A stretch of DNA of 64,000 bases, from positions 111,428 through 175,427 of the forward strand of contig JAHHHL010000009.1 of assembly GCA_019359375.1 (NCBI GenBank). The letters are read 5' to 3'. Position numbers and translations under genes: made by a program. Numbering within the stretch: the first letter of the stretch is position 1; every line of letters starts with the position of its first letter. This document shows positions 62,301 to 64,000 of this stretch, piece after piece. Origin of the DNA: Lyngbya sp. HA4199-MV5 (GTDB lineage Bacteria; Cyanobacteriota; Cyanobacteriia; Leptolyngbyales; Leptolyngbyaceae). Under the pieces are notes generated by a model. It did no database searches and was not told where the DNA came from. It saw nothing but the letters and a program-made list of their open reading frames with translations.

Positions 62301-63624
62301 TCGGTGTCTGGCGCAACTTCACCCACTGAGCGGCTAAATCCGCGACAAAGTTAATGCGCGATCGCTCCGGTTCATACACCACCACATCCGTTTGCAACAG
62401 AGGATTTTGAGCCTGTACTGCTTTAAACGAAACCGCTCGTGTGATGATTCTGCCATCCACCTCCGGCAGCGCCACATTCATCGCCATATCACGCGGCATC
62501 AAACCCTGCGTACCTGCCTCCCAGCCTTCCTTTGTACCACCACTAAAAATGACTTGAAACACTGGTACATCCAGCGTTTGCCATAAATCAACCTTCGGCG
62601 TATCTGTATCTAAACTCGCCAACGAAAAGCTTGTGGTATTGAGTAAAACATCCACCTTCCCTTTGCAAAAGCGAATCAGTTCCGCCTGCACATCCGGTTC
62701 TTTCAGCGACGAAATAAAGATGGGCACAGGTCTTAAATTTCGCTCCATCAAAGCCTCACAAAGCGCCTCGATCGCCGCCGTATTTCCCGCCAAATAATGT
62801 GCCCGATAAAAGACGATCGCAACGCTCCGTAAATCTCCCTCATTTTCATACTCAGCCACTGTTGGGAAGTTCTCTAACGCTTCCTCAAAAGTTAAAGCGC
62901 TTTCTAGACCAACCTCAGACCATCTTTGTTTTTCACCACAAGACTCTTGTTCGGGGGGCGTGGGGGAGTTAGTCCCCCACATGGCGGGGGACCGAGGGGA
63001 AGTCCCCCGGAGAGAGGTTTGAATATACCCAAAATCTCGATGTACATCAGCTTCCGCCAGAGGAAGACCATCGTATCGTTTATAAATCCCTACACGCGGC
63101 ACTGCTTGCGGCAGTTCATAGTCGATCGCCCACGGCAAAAATTCCGCCACCACAAACCTCAGCAAATTCTGATAATTCTCACTTCCCCCCTCAATAAAGT
63201 ACCGCCACACCTGATTCACGATCGACAGCGGCACCGTCGAATGACTCGTCAACGTTGGATCAGGACGTTCATCCCCTGGAATAAAAAGCAACGCCGCGCC
63301 CGTCTGCTTCGCCGTTTGCTCAACAATATCCAGCCCATAACTCCAATAAGCCTGCCCACCAATCAACCGCACAATGATGATACGCGCAGCCGCCAACACC
63401 TCTTCCGCATAGGTATCGATCGTCAACTGCTGCTGAAGCTGAAGCAAATTCACCACCCGCAAGGCGGGAAAATCGTCAGGTAGCTGAGCCGTCGCCGTTG
63501 CGAGCGTTTGAACATCCGTATCCGCTGCCGTCAGCACCACGACCGGGGCAGGCTGCTGTTCTACAAAAATCACCCCATCCGCAGACGGGTTCCAGCCTCC
63601 TGGCAAAGTAGCAAGACGATGCAT
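59383..63624 (-). CDS. cobN: Cobaltochelatase large subunit CobN
   Basis: ATP-dependent insertion of Co2+ into a hydrogenobyrinate-type corrin precursor, with CobS/CobT-like or ChlI/ChlD-like partners. The 1413-residue product (ATG 63624, [10 protein letters not shown]) has the family marks [20 protein letters not shown] with active-site His (near 607), [40 protein letters not shown] and [22 protein letters not shown]. ChlH can be excluded because its N-terminus differs. Three palindromic repeat elements lie inside the gene and are translated: near residues 202-227, 859-867 and 892-931. The frame is intact. Typical length would be shorter by about 80-90 residues. TpsB follows 30 bp away. Confidence 0.9.
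   Translation of the reverse strand: [1413 protein letters not shown]
60832..60948. repeat. Palindromic element B within cobN
   Basis: About 117 bp with ends CTCTCTCCGGGGGACTTCCC and, from the other strand, CCTCTTATTCGGGGGGTGTG. Homologous to element A in inverted orientation but with a 40-bp interior (AAAGTCTTTTCTCTGG ... AGAAAAGTCTTT, itself almost palindromic). The encoded residues read [20 protein letters not shown] and on to EVPRRELSS. Confidence 0.85.
61017..61048. repeat. Palindromic element C within cobN
   Basis: GTTGGGTT (61023-61030) and AACCCAAC (61040-61047) flank AAGGAACGA. Interspersed repeats of the type GTTGGGTTTCGTTCCTTAAC are common in cyanobacteria, usually in spacers. 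The encoded residues are [12 protein letters not shown], near position 862. Confidence 0.75.
62943..63018. repeat. Palindromic element A within cobN
   Basis: The 76-bp element on the plus strand reads CTCTTGTTCGGGGGGCGTGG at one end and GTCCCCCGGAGAGAGG at the other. The interior has CCCCCACATGGCGGGGG and GGGGAAGTCCCCC. The gene reads through it as [20 protein letters not shown] near residues 202-227. The frame is kept because the length outside it is a multiple of three. Confidence 0.85.
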
Positions 63625-63735
63625 GGTGTCAAAAGGGTAGCGGACAATGGCTACTATTATTGCAGGTGAGTCAGGCATTGCACCTGCGATCGAGGATCAA
63701 CGCGAACTTCCTCAATAGCCTGACCCATCAAAAAG

Positions 63736-63866
63736 CTAGGGTGTGTCATCAATTAGCTCCGAAACCTTGCAATATCAGCCGTGTCACGCCCGTCTCAACA
63801 CACCAGGCTAGGGGCTGGAACCCTTGCTCCAAGAAATGTGTAGTCGTAATTGATGACAGCCCCTAG
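63736..63866 (-). repeat. MITE-like element, copy 4
   Basis: 131 bp, beginning CTAGGGTGTGTCATCAATTA and ending TAATTGATGACAGCCCCTAG. The core AGCCTGGTGTG-type sequence is present in reverse. It sits about 110 bp upstream of the cobN start. Same orientation as copy 3. Confidence 0.87.
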
Positions 63867-63912
63867 TTAAAAACTATCCATTAGGCAAAAGTCGGTAGAA
63901 CGTTGACAGGGC

Positions 63913-64000
63913 TTAGGAGTGCGCTGCCATTTGTGCGCCTTCGAGCAAGTGATGGAACGTCCCTAGCCCGCGCCAGAGTGTTTTTAGCCCCGGTTCTCCA
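63913..64000 (-). CDS. Possible 3' end of a gene cut by the window edge
   Basis: A frame open from the window edge reads EPGLKTLWRGLGTFHHLLEG and AQMAAHS before TAA (63913-63915). LWRG followed by a helical tail is seen at the C-terminus of some IS4-type transposases, but the fragment is 28 codons long and may be noncoding. A palindrome-like GGGACGTTCCAT inside it also suggests repeat sequence. Confidence 0.3.
   Translation of the reverse strand, partial: GEPGLKTLWRGLGTFHHLLEGAQMAAHS

Overview
The window is a stretch of cyanobacterial chromosome. The evidence is the dense scatter of GCGATCGC/CGATCG (HIP1-type) sites in genes and spacers, a tRNA-Arg(ACG) without an encoded CCA end, an acpP-fabF-transketolase cluster, a SigG-like sigma factor with an anti-sigma-like partner, DUF1517, DUF29 and Uma2 proteins, and abundant heptanucleotide repeats. 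The number of interspersed palindromes and the many accessory genes suggest a large-genome, probably filamentous lineage (Leptolyngbya/Oscillatoria-like); the species cannot be named from this sequence.

Layout. 0-5 kb: cell-shape operon mreB-mreC-mreD and murJ (lipid II flippase), all on the minus strand. 5-9.6 kb: class V aminotransferase, moaC, tRNA-Arg, a gamma-glutamylcyclotransferase-like protein, then an ECF-like sigma factor followed by its probable anti-sigma factor. 10-21 kb: alpha-amylase, rpsD with a clear promoter and terminator, an ABC1/UbiB kinase, a DegT-family aminotransferase, fetB-like permease, a Na+/H+ antiporter and a fasciclin protein. 21-30.5 kb: a CoA-acylating aldehyde dehydrogenase, a pilin, an unusual transketolase downstream of acpP-fabF, a heterodisulfide-reductase-B-like CCG protein, a receiver-domain remnant and glutaminase. 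30.8-38.6 kb: lipoprotein, two proteins sharing an N-terminal domain (one with an HEAGH motif) behind a LexA-box-like site, an alcohol dehydrogenase, and a nitrate/bicarbonate-type ABC transporter whose permease carries a frameshift and whose binding protein carries an in-frame amber stop.

38.9-43.5 kb is the accessory core: a RAYT-type transposase, a HepT/MntA toxin-antitoxin pair, and a NACHT ATPase with pentapeptide repeats. These look like one minus-strand operon. The NACHT reading frame carries on past its TGA for 42 codons and ends in an ATGA overlap with mntA. A heptanucleotide tandem array lies just upstream. This is the best candidate here for an undescribed (probably defence) system.

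43.5-64 kb: Eis-like and GNAT acetyltransferases, thiS, alanine dehydrogenase, sirohydrochlorin chelatase and cobA (siroheme/B12 entry), DUF29, Uma2, an ABC-F protein, DUF1517, two lipoproteins, a TpsB/FhaC-type outer-membrane transporter and cobN (cobaltochelatase large subunit). cobN carries palindromic repeat elements in frame, in both orientations.

Repeats are the second theme. There is a ~131-bp MITE-like element in four copies, AAACCTCGGAGGTTT palindromes in many copies, long arrays of heptanucleotide repeats (GGCAGAA, GTTGTTA, GGGAGTG types), a 135-bp nested inverted-repeat element, and repeat-derived segments inside cobN, the ABC-F gene and the 3' end of the chelatase gene. Coordinates were read by eye and could be off by a base or two. 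Family names rest on recalled motifs, not on searches.
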